Below, in pieces: positions 8,365-16,277 of a stretch of 64,000 nucleotides of DNA. Source of the stretch: Marinomonas atlantica (GTDB lineage Bacteria; Pseudomonadota; Gammaproteobacteria; Pseudomonadales; Marinomonadaceae); contig NZ_LTAW01000006.1 in assembly GCF_001639725.1 (NCBI RefSeq), positions 124,001 through 188,000 of the forward strand. Reading direction: 5' to 3'. Position 1 is the stretch's first letter; every line of letters starts with the position of its first letter. A program made the position numbers and the translations under genes. The notes under the pieces were generated by a model. That model searched no databases, was not told the DNA's origin, and worked only from the letters and a program-made list of their open reading frames with translations.

Positions 8365-9294
8365 TTATAGACCCAGAGAGCTTTTTACAGCTGCGACGCC
8401 ATCACCACCAGACGTTGTTTGCACACCGTCTAACCATGTATCTAATACGGCTGGATTCGCTTTTAGCCATTTTTGTGCGGCGATTTCAGGTTTATCACCA
8501 TCATCCAGAATCGCACCCATTACCTCATTCTCCATTTGAAGAGAGAAATTAAGGTTAGTCAGTAACGTACCTACGTTTGGACACTCTTGAAGGTAGCCTT
8601 TACGTACGTTGGTGTGTACGTTAGCGCCGCCGTAGTTTGGTCCAAAGAAGTCATCGCCGCCTTCTAAATAAGCCATATCAAAGTTAGCGTTCATTGGATG
8701 TGGTTCCCAACCTAGGAAGACAATCCATTTATCACGGCGAGCATTACGACTCACCTGAGAAAGCATGCCAGCTTCACTCGACTCAACAAGCTGGAAGTCG
8801 CCCATGCCGAAAGCATTTTGGTCAATCATATCTTGGATTAGGCGGTTACCATCGTTGCCTGGCTCAATACCGTAAATACGGCCGCTGAACTCACGTGCGT
8901 GTTTCGCGATATCAGCAAAGCTTTTAACGCCACCATCATAAGCGGCTTGGCTCACTGCTAGCGTGTATTTCGCACCGGTTAAGTTTGGCCCTAAATCTTC
9001 AACCGTACCCGCTTTGAGGTACGGCGCGATATCCGCTTCCATCGTTGGCATCCAATTGCCTAGAAAAACATCGATATCGTCATTGGCAAGAGACGTGTAC
9101 GTAACCGGTACAGATAGAAGTTGTGTCTTAGTTGAGTAACCTAAACCTTCTAATACTGTCGAAGTGATCGCAGTCGTGGCTGTGATATCTGTCCAACCTA
9201 CATCTGAGAAACGAACGGTAGAACAGTCCGCAGCAGCAAATGTAGATGCACCCGCGATGCATACAGCAAGTGTAGTGTGTTTCAAATTCAACAT
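8365..9294 (-). CDS. choX: Choline ABC transporter substrate-binding protein ChoX
   Basis: Periplasmic receptor of the choline importer. Residues 1-22 form a Sec signal peptide ending ASTFAAADC. The mature part has the OpuAC/ProX-like fold markers: RFSDVGWTDITATTAIT near the start, FLGNWMPTMEADI, GIEPGNDGNRLIQDMI and WIVFLGWEPHPMNA, the Trp/aromatic-rich segments that form the cage for the quaternary ammonium. Length 309 aa is normal for ChoX. AGGAG precedes the ATG by about 6 bases. It is the first transporter gene after betI, with about 100 bases between. Confidence 0.92.
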   Translation of the reverse strand: MLNLKHTTLAVCIAGASTFAAADCSTVRFSDVGWTDITATTAITSTVLEGLGYSTKTQLLSVPVTYTSLANDDIDVFLGNWMPTMEADIAPYLKAGTVEDLGPNLTGAKYTLAVSQAAYDGGVKSFADIAKHAREFSGRIYGIEPGNDGNRLIQDMIDQNAFGMGDFQLVESSEAGMLSQVSRNARRDKWIVFLGWEPHPMNANFDMAYLEGGDDFFGPNYGGANVHTNVRKGYLQECPNVGTLLTNLNFSLQMENEVMGAILDDGDKPEIAAQKWLKANPAVLDTWLDGVQTTSGGDGVAAVKSSLGL

Positions 9295-9397
9295 AATCTA
9301 TCTCCTATGGATACATTGTTAGAGTGCAGCAAAAGCCCCTCTAAATTTAAAAATTGGTTCACACGCTACCAAGTCCCCATCCTTGGAGGGTTACTCA

Positions 9398-9982
9398 TTA
9401 CGGCTGCTTCAAAACCAGTGAAATGTATTCATTGATTCTGTCAGCTGCATGCTGATTGTCTATGCCGCCGGCTAGAGAGCCGCGTAGCCACATACCATCA
9501 ATCATCGCAGCCACCGTGAAGGCAATCTCTCGTGCACGCTCTTTTTCAAAGCGTTCACGAAATACAACCACCAAGCAACTCAGTAAGCGACGTGAATATA
9601 CTTTCTGTAATCTATACAACGCTGGCTTGTGCATGGCCGATGCCCAAAATCCCATCCACGTTTTAACCACTTGCGGTCGTGTCTGAGATTGGCTAATACT
9701 GGCTCTTACAATCGCCATCGCCTTTTCGAAGATATCGCCATCACGAGTAAGGTATAACTCGCTGTGCAGCACTTCAAAAAACTCTTTAATTAGGCTACGC
9801 ATCGTAGCTTCGAGCAAACCATCTTTCCCACCGAAATAGTGATTGATGATGGCTGGTGAAACACCTGCCTTTTTGCTGATTACGCTAACCGTCGCGCCAG
9901 GAAAACCATGTTTATCAATAGCTGTAATGGTTGCTTCAATAAGTTGCGGTTTTCTAATTTCTGGCATTCCAACTTTTGGCAT
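9398..9982 (-). CDS. betI: TetR-family choline-responsive repressor BetI
   Basis: BetI represses choline uptake and glycine betaine synthesis genes until choline binds. The 194-aa protein begins with MPKVGMPEIRKPQLIEATI, very close to the BetI N-terminus, followed by a TetR helix-turn-helix (VSVISKKAGVSPAIINHYFG) and the conserved FGGKDGLLEATMRSL. The C-terminal ligand domain has WMGFWASAMHKPALYRLQ and the RRLLSCLV helix typical of BetI. The betA and betB enzyme genes that usually accompany it are not next to it here; it appears to regulate choXWV directly. Confidence 0.93.
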   Translation of the reverse strand: MPKVGMPEIRKPQLIEATITAIDKHGFPGATVSVISKKAGVSPAIINHYFGGKDGLLEATMRSLIKEFFEVLHSELYLTRDGDIFEKAMAIVRASISQSQTRPQVVKTWMGFWASAMHKPALYRLQKVYSRRLLSCLVVVFRERFEKERAREIAFTVAAMIDGMWLRGSLAGGIDNQHAADRINEYISLVLKQP

Positions 9983-10309
9983 TTGAATCCCTTTTTGTTA
10001 AACAACCATTTAATAAAAACTATAGTAGTCACTTTGCTCAGGAATGGTCAACCCTTAATAGCTCTAAATAGTTCATGTTGCGCTTGCACAATAGCTGCTA
10101 AGTCTTGAATCACAAGGCATTGCGCCCGAAAAAAAAATTTAACTTTTTTCCTTGACCCTTATCAAGGTCAGCGCAATGCTTGAAATTCAACAGTACAATT
10201 TATCCAAAAACGTCATAAACAACCTATTTAGTGTTTCTACTTCTTTGAGTTATGGCACTATGAAATTAAATACTAGATGAATAACCCATATACCACACAA
10301 GGAGTTTAT
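9983..10309. other. Divergent regulatory region betI / patB-like gene
   Basis: The 327 bases contain no gene. They hold an A9 run at 10129-10137 and a long interrupted inverted repeat (listed separately). Promoters for betI leftward and for the C-S lyase rightward must be here, but I could not assign boxes with confidence, nor a clear BetI operator. Confidence 0.5.
10105..10190. repeat. Interrupted 20-bp inverted repeat with nested palindrome
   Basis: Left arm 10105-10125 (TTGAAT..CAAGGCATTGCGC) and right arm 10171-10190 (GCGCAATGCTTG..ATTCAA) are complementary at 18 of 20 paired positions with a one-base bulge. The 45-base centre includes an A9 run and a second nested repeat, CCTTGA...TCAAGG at 10150-10167. 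It could be a pair of operator sites, a large cruciform, or the remains of a tiny mobile element. Confidence 0.55.
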
Positions 10310-11455
10310 ATGAGTCAGGAGCCTCAGTTCGATGAAATTATCGACAGAAAGAATCATAACAGTGACAAATGGACTAAATATTCTTCTGACGTTATTCCTA
10401 TGTGGATCGCTGACATGGATTTCGATGCACCTAGCTGCGTAAAGGATGCATTAGCTAAGCGAGTTCAAGAAGGAGTCTTTGGCTATACCTATGCCCCAAA
10501 ATCACTCAGCCAAGCCATTCTAGATCACTGTGTAAAACACTATGATTGGCAACCATCAGCTGCACACTTAATACATTTACCTGGACTCGTATGTGCACTG
10601 CATTTGTGCGTTAGAGCGCTAACCGAGGAAGGTGACCGGATCATTGTGCCTAGCCCAGTGTATTATCACCTCACCAAAGCACCAGAAATGTCTGAACGAT
10701 CGCTAGACAAAATACCTTTTGTACTCAAAGGAAATCGCTGGTCTGTCGACTTGGGGAGTTTGGAAGAATCATGCAAAAAAGCAGACGCAAAGATGCTGCT
10801 TTTATGTAATCCTCATAATCCTGGCGCCACGGTTTACACAAAGGATGAGCTGATTGCGATTCATTCAATCGCTCAACGCCATGATTTATTAGTAGTTTCT
10901 GACGAAATCCATTGTGATTTAATCTTATCGGATGCGAAGCACATCCCGTTTGCTAGCTTGAACGAAGACGCAGCACAACGCAGTGTAATCTTAATGGCTC
11001 CATCAAAAACGTTTAACATCGCAGGGCTTTGCTATGCCTTCGCCGTTATTGCCAACCCAACTCTGCGACAGCGCTTCAAAAAAGCGCGTGAAGCGCTGAT
11101 TCCTGCACCAAACTTGTTAGCCTTGGTTGCAGCCGAAGCCGCCTATAAGGACGGCCAAACTTGGCACGAAGCCTTATTAAGCTATTTAAAAGGTAATCGC
11201 GACTATCTGCAAGAAAGGATTCAAGGCAGCCGAATCAAAATGGCAGATCATGACGCGACCTATTTAGCATGGCTTGACGTACGCGAATATGACCTTGAAG
11301 ACCCACATAATTTCTTTTTAAAAGCGGGTGTTGGTATTTCTGATGGATCAGGGTTTGGCGCACCGGGCTTTATTCGCCTAAACTTTGGTTGTTCAAGATC
11401 ACAATTAGAACAAGCCATGAACCGTATTTTGATTGCTTTAGAATCTGTGTCGTAA
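10310..11455 (+). CDS. PatB/MalY-type PLP-dependent C-S lyase (cystathionine beta-lyase-like)
   Basis: Fold-type I PLP enzyme, 381 aa. The N-terminal FDEIIDRKNHNSDKW and VIPMWIADMDF are signatures of the PatB/MalY subgroup, which cleaves C-S bonds in cystathionine and related cysteine conjugates. CNPHNPGA, the cofactor Asp in VVSDEIHCDL (Asp198) and the PLP lysine in APSKTFNIAG (Lys233) are all present, and the substrate-carboxylate Arg sits in the C-terminal FIRLNFGCSR. A longer frame begins at 10277, but the ATG at 10310 has GGAG 5 bases upstream. The position divergent from betI is probably not functional. The exact physiological substrate is not decided by sequence. Confidence 0.88.
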   Translation: MSQEPQFDEIIDRKNHNSDKWTKYSSDVIPMWIADMDFDAPSCVKDALAKRVQEGVFGYTYAPKSLSQAILDHCVKHYDWQPSAAHLIHLPGLVCALHLCVRALTEEGDRIIVPSPVYYHLTKAPEMSERSLDKIPFVLKGNRWSVDLGSLEESCKKADAKMLLLCNPHNPGATVYTKDELIAIHSIAQRHDLLVVSDEIHCDLILSDAKHIPFASLNEDAAQRSVILMAPSKTFNIAGLCYAFAVIANPTLRQRFKKAREALIPAPNLLALVAAEAAYKDGQTWHEALLSYLKGNRDYLQERIQGSRIKMADHDATYLAWLDVREYDLEDPHNFFLKAGVGISDGSGFGAPGFIRLNFGCSRSQLEQAMNRILIALESVS

Positions 11456-11470
11456 CCTCTATAAATCAGT

Positions 11471-11520
11471 CGTCAACGTACGCCATGACCTTTATCATGT
11501 AGGAGGTTCGTATGTTGACG
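11471..11520 (+). promoter_or_regulatory. Hairpin enclosing the ribosome-binding site and start codon of the DUF1801-like gene
   Basis: CGTCAACGTACG (11471-11482) pairs with CGTATGTTGACG (11509-11520) at 11 of 12 positions; the right arm contains the ATG at 11512. Inside it, CATGA (11484-11488) pairs with TCATG (11495-11499). The AGGAGG site at 11501-11506 lies in the internal loop between the two stems. If it forms in mRNA it would hold the start codon closed, as in thermosensor or autoregulated leaders. Confidence 0.55.
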
Positions 11521-11901
11521 ACCTTAAAGGAACGCGCATTAGAAAGTCTTAGTCAAACACCATCACTTGAAGTAAGCACGCATTTAGACACACTAAGTGA
11601 ATTAATTTTTGCCATTGCACCGACTGCAACAATACTCTCAGAGAAAGGTTTTGAAGTGTTTTATCTTTTGGAGGACTGGGCTTTTGCTCTGGTTCCCCAC
11701 CAACATAATCTCAGCCTTTACCATGCTAGCGACTTAGACATATCCAGCTTTTGTGAACGCTTAAAGAACGTCCACCTTGGTGATCATTGCATCTTGTTTG
11801 ATGATTTAGACAACGTAAACTTGAATGTTCTAGTGGAACTTTTAGCGTTGTTGAAGGTCGACATGGTAAGAAAACATCAACTAGATCAAGCACTCCATTA
11901 A
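11512..11901 (+). CDS. Small DUF1801-like protein
   Basis: The 129-aa soluble protein has no signal peptide or membrane segment. The part from about residue 38 on resembles the DUF1801 (YdhG/iron-chaperone-like) fold: a hydrophobic strand around FEVFYLLEDWAFALVPHQHN, LSLYHAS, and a C-terminal stretch in which HCILFDDLDNVNLNVLVELL matches the family's usual GCIRF..LDD..LDVL..LI pattern. Family members are small and mostly uncharacterised; no reaction can be assigned. Its very strong AGGAGG site sits inside a predicted hairpin that also covers the ATG. The call rests on pattern matching by eye and is tentative. Confidence 0.55.
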   Translation: MLTTLKERALESLSQTPSLEVSTHLDTLSELIFAIAPTATILSEKGFEVFYLLEDWAFALVPHQHNLSLYHASDLDISSFCERLKNVHLGDHCILFDDLDNVNLNVLVELLALLKVDMVRKHQLDQALH

Positions 11902-11947
11902 TAAAAGTAGTGTAGACTAGCCCTATCGACCGTGATGACGGATAGGC

Positions 11948-12745
11948 ATGATTGATTACCAACTGCGTATATTGTTATTTCTACTGTTTGTCTCAGCACT
12001 CCTGAGCTGGCAGTATTTTGTGCCTCGTAAAGCCTTATCCCTATGGCGAATACGCTGGCGACACAACCTAGGGCTGCTGCTTGTAGACGCCCTGCTTGTT
12101 CGTTTGTTTCAACCACTGCTGCTAGTTGGCATTGCTTTTTTACCCGCTGCCGCTTTCGCCCCCCTTCAATACCTCCCTAGTAGCCTCTGTTTCATCGCAT
12201 CGCTTGTTCTTTTAGACCTTTTAATTTATTGGCAACATCGTTTGTTCCATTATGTACCTTGGTTATGGTGTTTGCATCGAGTGCATCACAGCGACCCTGA
12301 GCTGGACACAACGTCCGCAGTTCGCTTTCATCCCTTAGAAATAGCGCTTTCGTTAGTCATTAAAGCACTCGCAGTTTGGCTGTTTGGTATTTCTGCCGCC
12401 GCCATATTAGTGTTTGATATTCTTTTAAACAGCTTGGCGATGTTCAACCATACCAATGTTCGTTTGGGTAACAGACTAGAGCCCTTGGTAAGAAGCCTTA
12501 TTGTAACCCCTGACATGCACCGTATTCATCACTCTCGTATCCCTCAAGAAGCCAATAGTAATTTCGGCTTTTGTTTAAGTATTTGGGACCGTTTTTTTAA
12601 AAGTTATACCGCACATAGCCAATCTGGAGATCATCACCTCAACATTGGGTTACCTCAAACCGCACGCTACGCTCCAGCCACCTTTATAGAATTGCTTAAA
12701 ATGCCCTTTTCCTTAAATATTAGAGAAAAGGACAATCCGCCATAG
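11948..12745 (+). CDS. Sterol desaturase / fatty acid hydroxylase superfamily membrane protein
   Basis: Integral membrane di-iron oxygenase, 265 aa. Hydrophobic segments occur around residues 5-25, 42-65, 78-95 and 135-165. The histidine clusters that bind the two irons are complete: HRLFH (His97, His101), HRVHH (110, 113, 114), an isolated NHTN His168, and HRIHH (191, 194, 195). Such enzymes hydroxylate or desaturate sterols, carotenoids or lipid acyl chains; the substrate cannot be told here. It starts at an ATG at 11948 with only a weak ribosome-binding site and ends 9 bases before yceH, so the two may share a transcript. Confidence 0.88.
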   Translation: MIDYQLRILLFLLFVSALLSWQYFVPRKALSLWRIRWRHNLGLLLVDALLVRLFQPLLLVGIAFLPAAAFAPLQYLPSSLCFIASLVLLDLLIYWQHRLFHYVPWLWCLHRVHHSDPELDTTSAVRFHPLEIALSLVIKALAVWLFGISAAAILVFDILLNSLAMFNHTNVRLGNRLEPLVRSLIVTPDMHRIHHSRIPQEANSNFGFCLSIWDRFFKSYTAHSQSGDHHLNIGLPQTARYAPATFIELLKMPFSLNIREKDNPP

Positions 12746-12754
12746 GAGATTGAA

Positions 12755-13414
12755 ATGTCGTATTACACATTAAGCGCTAAGGAAGCCCGTATTATTGGTT
12801 GTCTGATCGAAAAATCCATTGTTACACCCGATCACTACCCCATGAGTATTAATGCGCTAACTAATGCCTGCAATCAAAAGTCCAGCCGAGATCCTGTGCT
12901 GGAATACACCGACTTTGAAGTACAAGACGGCATTGATGGTCTCGTCGAAAGAAGCTTAGTCACAGAAATCTTTCATCACGGCAGTCGTGTCCCAAAGTAT
13001 CAACATCGATTCTGTAACACAGAATTTTCTGATTTACAGTTTGATGCCGGAGAAACAGCCATCATTTGCTTGCTGTTGCTACGCGGGCCACAAACACCTG
13101 GAGAACTTCGCTCTCGAAGTGGACGCTTACATACGTTCAAAGGTGTACCAGATGTAGAGCAAGCTTTAGTAAGCCTTAAAGAGAAAACTAGTGGTCCTTT
13201 TGTTGAGCTGTTACCTAGAGAGCCAGGCAAACGAGATGCTCGCTACCAAGAACTATTCTGCAGTCAAAGCAACATCACTGAAACTAATGCCACAGACTCT
13301 TTTGAAATGAACGCGCCACAAAGTGACTTACAAGATAGAATAGATGCGTTAGAACAAACTGTCGCCGATTTATCCGAACGACTCGCTGCGTTAGAAGCTC
13401 AGACTGAACTATAA
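12755..13414 (+). CDS. yceH: YceH family protein (DUF480/UPF0502)
   Basis: 219 aa. The start LSAKEARIIGCLIEKSIVTPDHYPMS and the NALTNACNQKSSRDPV segment are the defining features of the YceH family, made of two winged-helix-like repeats. The middle AIICLLLLRGPQTPGELRSR is the second repeat. The C-terminal 35 residues (about 185-219) form a short coiled coil, DRIDALEQTVADLSERLAAL, suggesting oligomerisation. Function is not established; a DNA- or RNA-related role is often guessed from the winged-helix fold. AGGAG precedes the ATG. It follows the hydroxylase gene closely. Confidence 0.9.
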   Translation: MSYYTLSAKEARIIGCLIEKSIVTPDHYPMSINALTNACNQKSSRDPVLEYTDFEVQDGIDGLVERSLVTEIFHHGSRVPKYQHRFCNTEFSDLQFDAGETAIICLLLLRGPQTPGELRSRSGRLHTFKGVPDVEQALVSLKEKTSGPFVELLPREPGKRDARYQELFCSQSNITETNATDSFEMNAPQSDLQDRIDALEQTVADLSERLAALEAQTEL

Positions 13415-13458
13415 TGCACTATTACTTTTCACTCACTTATTCCACTTAGGAGCCTCCC

Positions 13459-14511
13459 ATGAATGAAGTACGCTGGGGAATTATCGGAACCGGAGTCATT
13501 GCGCAGTCTTTTGCAGCAGACTTTGAGTACGCTAAAACAGGTACCCTGCGCGCCGTTGCTTCGCGCTCGAAAGAGGCCGCTGACGCATTTTCGGAGCGCT
13601 ATAACATTGAGCTGTCCATGGTGGATTACTACTCTTTGATTAATAGTCATGAAGTCGATGTTATTTACATCGGTGTGCCTAATCACCTGCATTATGAGCT
13701 TACCAAAGCGTGTATCCTAGCAGGCAAACATGTTTTGTGCGAAAAGCCATTTGCTCTTAATCAAACACAAGCAGCTGAGCTGTTTGAGCTGGCTAAAAAG
13801 CATAATGTCTTTGTCATGGAAGCCATGTGGACACGTTTTAACCCGACCATTGATCAAGCACTTGAATGGGTTGAAGAAGGTGAAATTGGCCCACTACAAA
13901 GCATTCAAGCCAGCTTCTGTTTTGTTGGCTCTAAAGACCCTGAAAACCGACTGCTGAATCGTGAATTAGGCGGCGGTGCGTTATTGGATGTGGGTATTTA
14001 CCCTATCTTTCTGGCGCAACTGTTCTTTGGTAAGCCTGATTTTATTCAGAATCAAGCATTGGTTGGAGACACAGATGTGGATGTGTTTGAGCAATTACTA
14101 CTCGGCTGGGACTCAGGCCAGCTGGCTGCGCTCGAATCATCGATCATTAGCCAACAGCCAAATCGTGCAGTATTGTCTGGCAGCGATGGCTACATTGAGT
14201 TTGGCAACAACTGGTACGAAACTAAATCGCTCACTTTGGTAAAACATGACGGTGCAGAGCGCTCTGTAGAGTTCGACTTTCCAGGGATGGGATATCAATT
14301 CGAAGTGGAAGAGGTAAACCGCTGTATTGAAGAGGGATTAAACCAAAGCCCAAATCACAGCTGGCAGGACACTCTAGATTTACTTGCGAGCATGGACGAA
14401 ATTCGTGAAGATATTGGCGTCTTTTACCCAAATGAGCCAGAGCCATGTGACTGTGACCATGATCACGACATCGAAGAGCATCATCATGAACATGGCCACC
14501 ACAAACACTAA
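13459..14511 (+). CDS. Gfo/Idh/MocA family oxidoreductase with histidine-rich C-terminal tail
   Basis: NAD(P)-dependent sugar or diol dehydrogenase-like protein, 350 aa. The Rossmann motif GIIGTGVIAQSFAADF is at residues 6-21, the family EKPFALN at about 95-101 supplies the catalytic Lys, and GGGALLDVGIYPI begins the C-terminal half. Family members act on cyclitols, sugars and trans-dihydrodiols; the substrate is open. The unusual part is the last 25 residues, CDCDHDHDIEEHHHEHGHHK plus H, which form a strong potential metal-binding tail not normal for the family. It has its own AGGAG site and an overlapping hairpin with the convergent AEC gene downstream. Confidence 0.85.
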   Translation: MNEVRWGIIGTGVIAQSFAADFEYAKTGTLRAVASRSKEAADAFSERYNIELSMVDYYSLINSHEVDVIYIGVPNHLHYELTKACILAGKHVLCEKPFALNQTQAAELFELAKKHNVFVMEAMWTRFNPTIDQALEWVEEGEIGPLQSIQASFCFVGSKDPENRLLNRELGGGALLDVGIYPIFLAQLFFGKPDFIQNQALVGDTDVDVFEQLLLGWDSGQLAALESSIISQQPNRAVLSGSDGYIEFGNNWYETKSLTLVKHDGAERSVEFDFPGMGYQFEVEEVNRCIEEGLNQSPNHSWQDTLDLLASMDEIREDIGVFYPNEPEPCDCDHDHDIEEHHHEHGHHKH

Positions 14512-14528
14512 TCGTCACTTTGTTTGTG

Positions 14529-14560
14529 AGCCTTAGCCCAACAAACGATGGGCTAAGGCT
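14529..14560. terminator. 12-bp perfect hairpin at the convergent end of the oxidoreductase and AEC genes
   Basis: AGCCTTAGCCCA / TGGGCTAAGGCT with an 8-base loop overlaps the last codons and stop of the AEC transporter gene. It begins 17 bases after the oxidoreductase stop. No T run follows on either side, so termination efficiency is uncertain. Confidence 0.55.
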
Positions 14561-15459
14561 ATGCTTAATGGCACTGTTACCAACGACATGGCCGTTTGCA
14601 GAGTAATAAAGGCAGCCATTCGGTCTGCATCCCCCCCCAATTGTTTTGCTAACGCATAAGCAGATGTCGCCGTTGGCACGATGCCAAATAACAATGCGAC
14701 GTAGGCTGGCAAGCCACTGATTCCCAGCCACCAACACATCACCAATACCACCCCAGGAAAGATTAAGAAACGGCCTAATGCCGATAACCAAAACGTCATA
14801 CCTACGGCTTTAATCGTAGTTAATCTTACCCCTGCCCCTACTGCTAGTAGAACTAATGGAAGTGTGGCCTGCGCCAACATTTGCGCCATATCTGATGCAA
14901 CAGGAATCGGTGTCAGCCCTAAAGCATTTAAACCAAGCCCTAACACAATGGCCATAATGAGTGGGTTCTTAAGCAACTCCTTCGAGATAAGCTTAATCAA
15001 TGACTGCTGACGTTGACCATGCATAGACACCATACTGACAACTAAAAACACATTTACGGATGGAATCAATACGGCCGCACCTAATGCAGCAAATACCAAA
15101 CCTTCAGCGCCATACACTCTTTCTGCCAATGCTAACGTGATAAACGTATTGAATCGCACTGCCGCTTGCAGCATCGATGTCGCTGTTGGATTAGGTACCT
15201 GTAGTAGGCGGGCCAAGAGCATAATAATCGCTGCCGTCACCAGCAATGCACTGACCAACACTAGGCCGTAACGCCCCAGCATTGGGTTAGAAAAATCGAT
15301 CACACTGGTTTTAGAAAACAATAAGGCAGGGAATAAACACCAATAAACTAATTTATCTACACCTTGCCAAAAACCATCAAATGGAAAACGTTGACGCTGC
15401 AGTAATACGCCCATCACCAACAGTAAGAAAACAGGCAAAATTGCCTCAAATAACGCCAT
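14533..15459 (-). CDS. AEC family transporter (auxin efflux carrier/malonate permease type)
   Basis: Inner-membrane transporter of 308 aa with about ten hydrophobic helices, beginning FEAILPVFLLLVMGVLLQR. The family pattern is seen in the two halves, with VYWCLFPALLFSKTS in helix 2 and FGIVPTATSAYALAKQLGGD in the second half, the conserved crossing-helix region. AEC proteins export or import small carboxylates or amphipathic acids; the substrate is unknown. The coding sequence contains a run of eight G on the sense strand (14631-14638 on the plus strand), in the QLGGDAD codons, which could slip. It stands alone, convergent with the Gfo gene and divergent from pirin. Confidence 0.88.
   Translation of the reverse strand: MALFEAILPVFLLLVMGVLLQRQRFPFDGFWQGVDKLVYWCLFPALLFSKTSVIDFSNPMLGRYGLVLVSALLVTAAIIMLLARLLQVPNPTATSMLQAAVRFNTFITLALAERVYGAEGLVFAALGAAVLIPSVNVFLVVSMVSMHGQRQQSLIKLISKELLKNPLIMAIVLGLGLNALGLTPIPVASDMAQMLAQATLPLVLLAVGAGVRLTTIKAVGMTFWLSALGRFLIFPGVVLVMCWWLGISGLPAYVALLFGIVPTATSAYALAKQLGGDADRMAAFITLQTAMSLVTVPLSIALAHRLLG
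14631..14638. repeat. C8/G8 homopolymer inside the AEC gene
   Basis: Eight consecutive C on the plus strand, G8 in the sense direction of the AEC transporter gene. The frame is currently intact. Such tracts can change length by replication slippage. Confidence 0.8.
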
Positions 15460-15581
15460 CAGGACCTCTTAACATCTATTAAACTGATAAAATCTCTCTA
15501 AATATTGCATTTTAAATTTATTTTTTCGATAGATAGACTACTACTATATGCCCTCATGAGCTTCAAGATAAGGAGTCTATT

Positions 15582-16277
15582 ATGATTACTGTGCGCCCAG
15601 CTAGTGAACGAGGCCAAGCCAATTTTGGTTGGCTGAACAGTTTCCACACTTTCTCTTTTGGTCACTATTATGATCCAAATCAAATGGGGTTTTCATCGTT
15701 GAGAGTCATTAACGACGATACAGTTGAACCTAACATGGGCTTTGAAAGGCATGGACACAAAGATATGGAAATCATCAGTTTAGTCACTCAAGGTACGATT
15801 GCTCACAAAGACAGTACCGGCAATATTCGGGAGCTACCTACTGGAGAGTTTCAGTTAATGTCTGCGGGATCAGGCATCTACCACAGTGAGTTTAACGCTT
15901 CGCGCACAGAAGATCTGAAATTTCTTCAAATTTGGATTCAACCCAATTCATTTGGAGGCAAGCCAAGCTATCAGCAAAAAGGCTTTGGTGAGTCAGAGGG
16001 CTTTACCGCCATTATCTCGCCAGATGGCGATCATGGTACCTTACAAATCAAGCAGGATATGTCACTGGTTCAATTGGTGCTGGAGACATCCGAAGAAGCC
16101 TATTGGCCAACCGTCAAAGGCCGTCGATACTATGTTCATGTTGTGGAAGGTCAAGCACGAATTAAGAATGATCTACTGTTGCGTCAAGGAGACGGCGCTA
16201 AAATAGAGCAATTGAATGATATTCACTTTTTAAAACACTCTAATCGATTTAAAGCCATTATATTTGATTTGCCTTAG
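15582..16277 (+). CDS. Pirin family protein (YhhW-like)
   Basis: Cupin protein of 231 aa, close to the length of E. coli YhhW. It begins with TVRPASERGQANFGWLNSFH, the typical pirin N-terminus. The metal ligands sit in the first cupin barrel: FERHGHKDMEIISLVTQG gives the two His and a further conserved acidic residue, and GSGIYHSEFN gives the other His. The family includes quercetin 2,3-dioxygenases in vitro; the physiological role is unclear. AGGAG lies 6 bases before the ATG. Its TAG stop overlaps by 3 bases the stop of the convergent GGDEF/EAL gene. Confidence 0.9.
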   Translation: MITVRPASERGQANFGWLNSFHTFSFGHYYDPNQMGFSSLRVINDDTVEPNMGFERHGHKDMEIISLVTQGTIAHKDSTGNIRELPTGEFQLMSAGSGIYHSEFNASRTEDLKFLQIWIQPNSFGGKPSYQQKGFGESEGFTAIISPDGDHGTLQIKQDMSLVQLVLETSEEAYWPTVKGRRYYVHVVEGQARIKNDLLLRQGDGAKIEQLNDIHFLKHSNRFKAIIFDLP

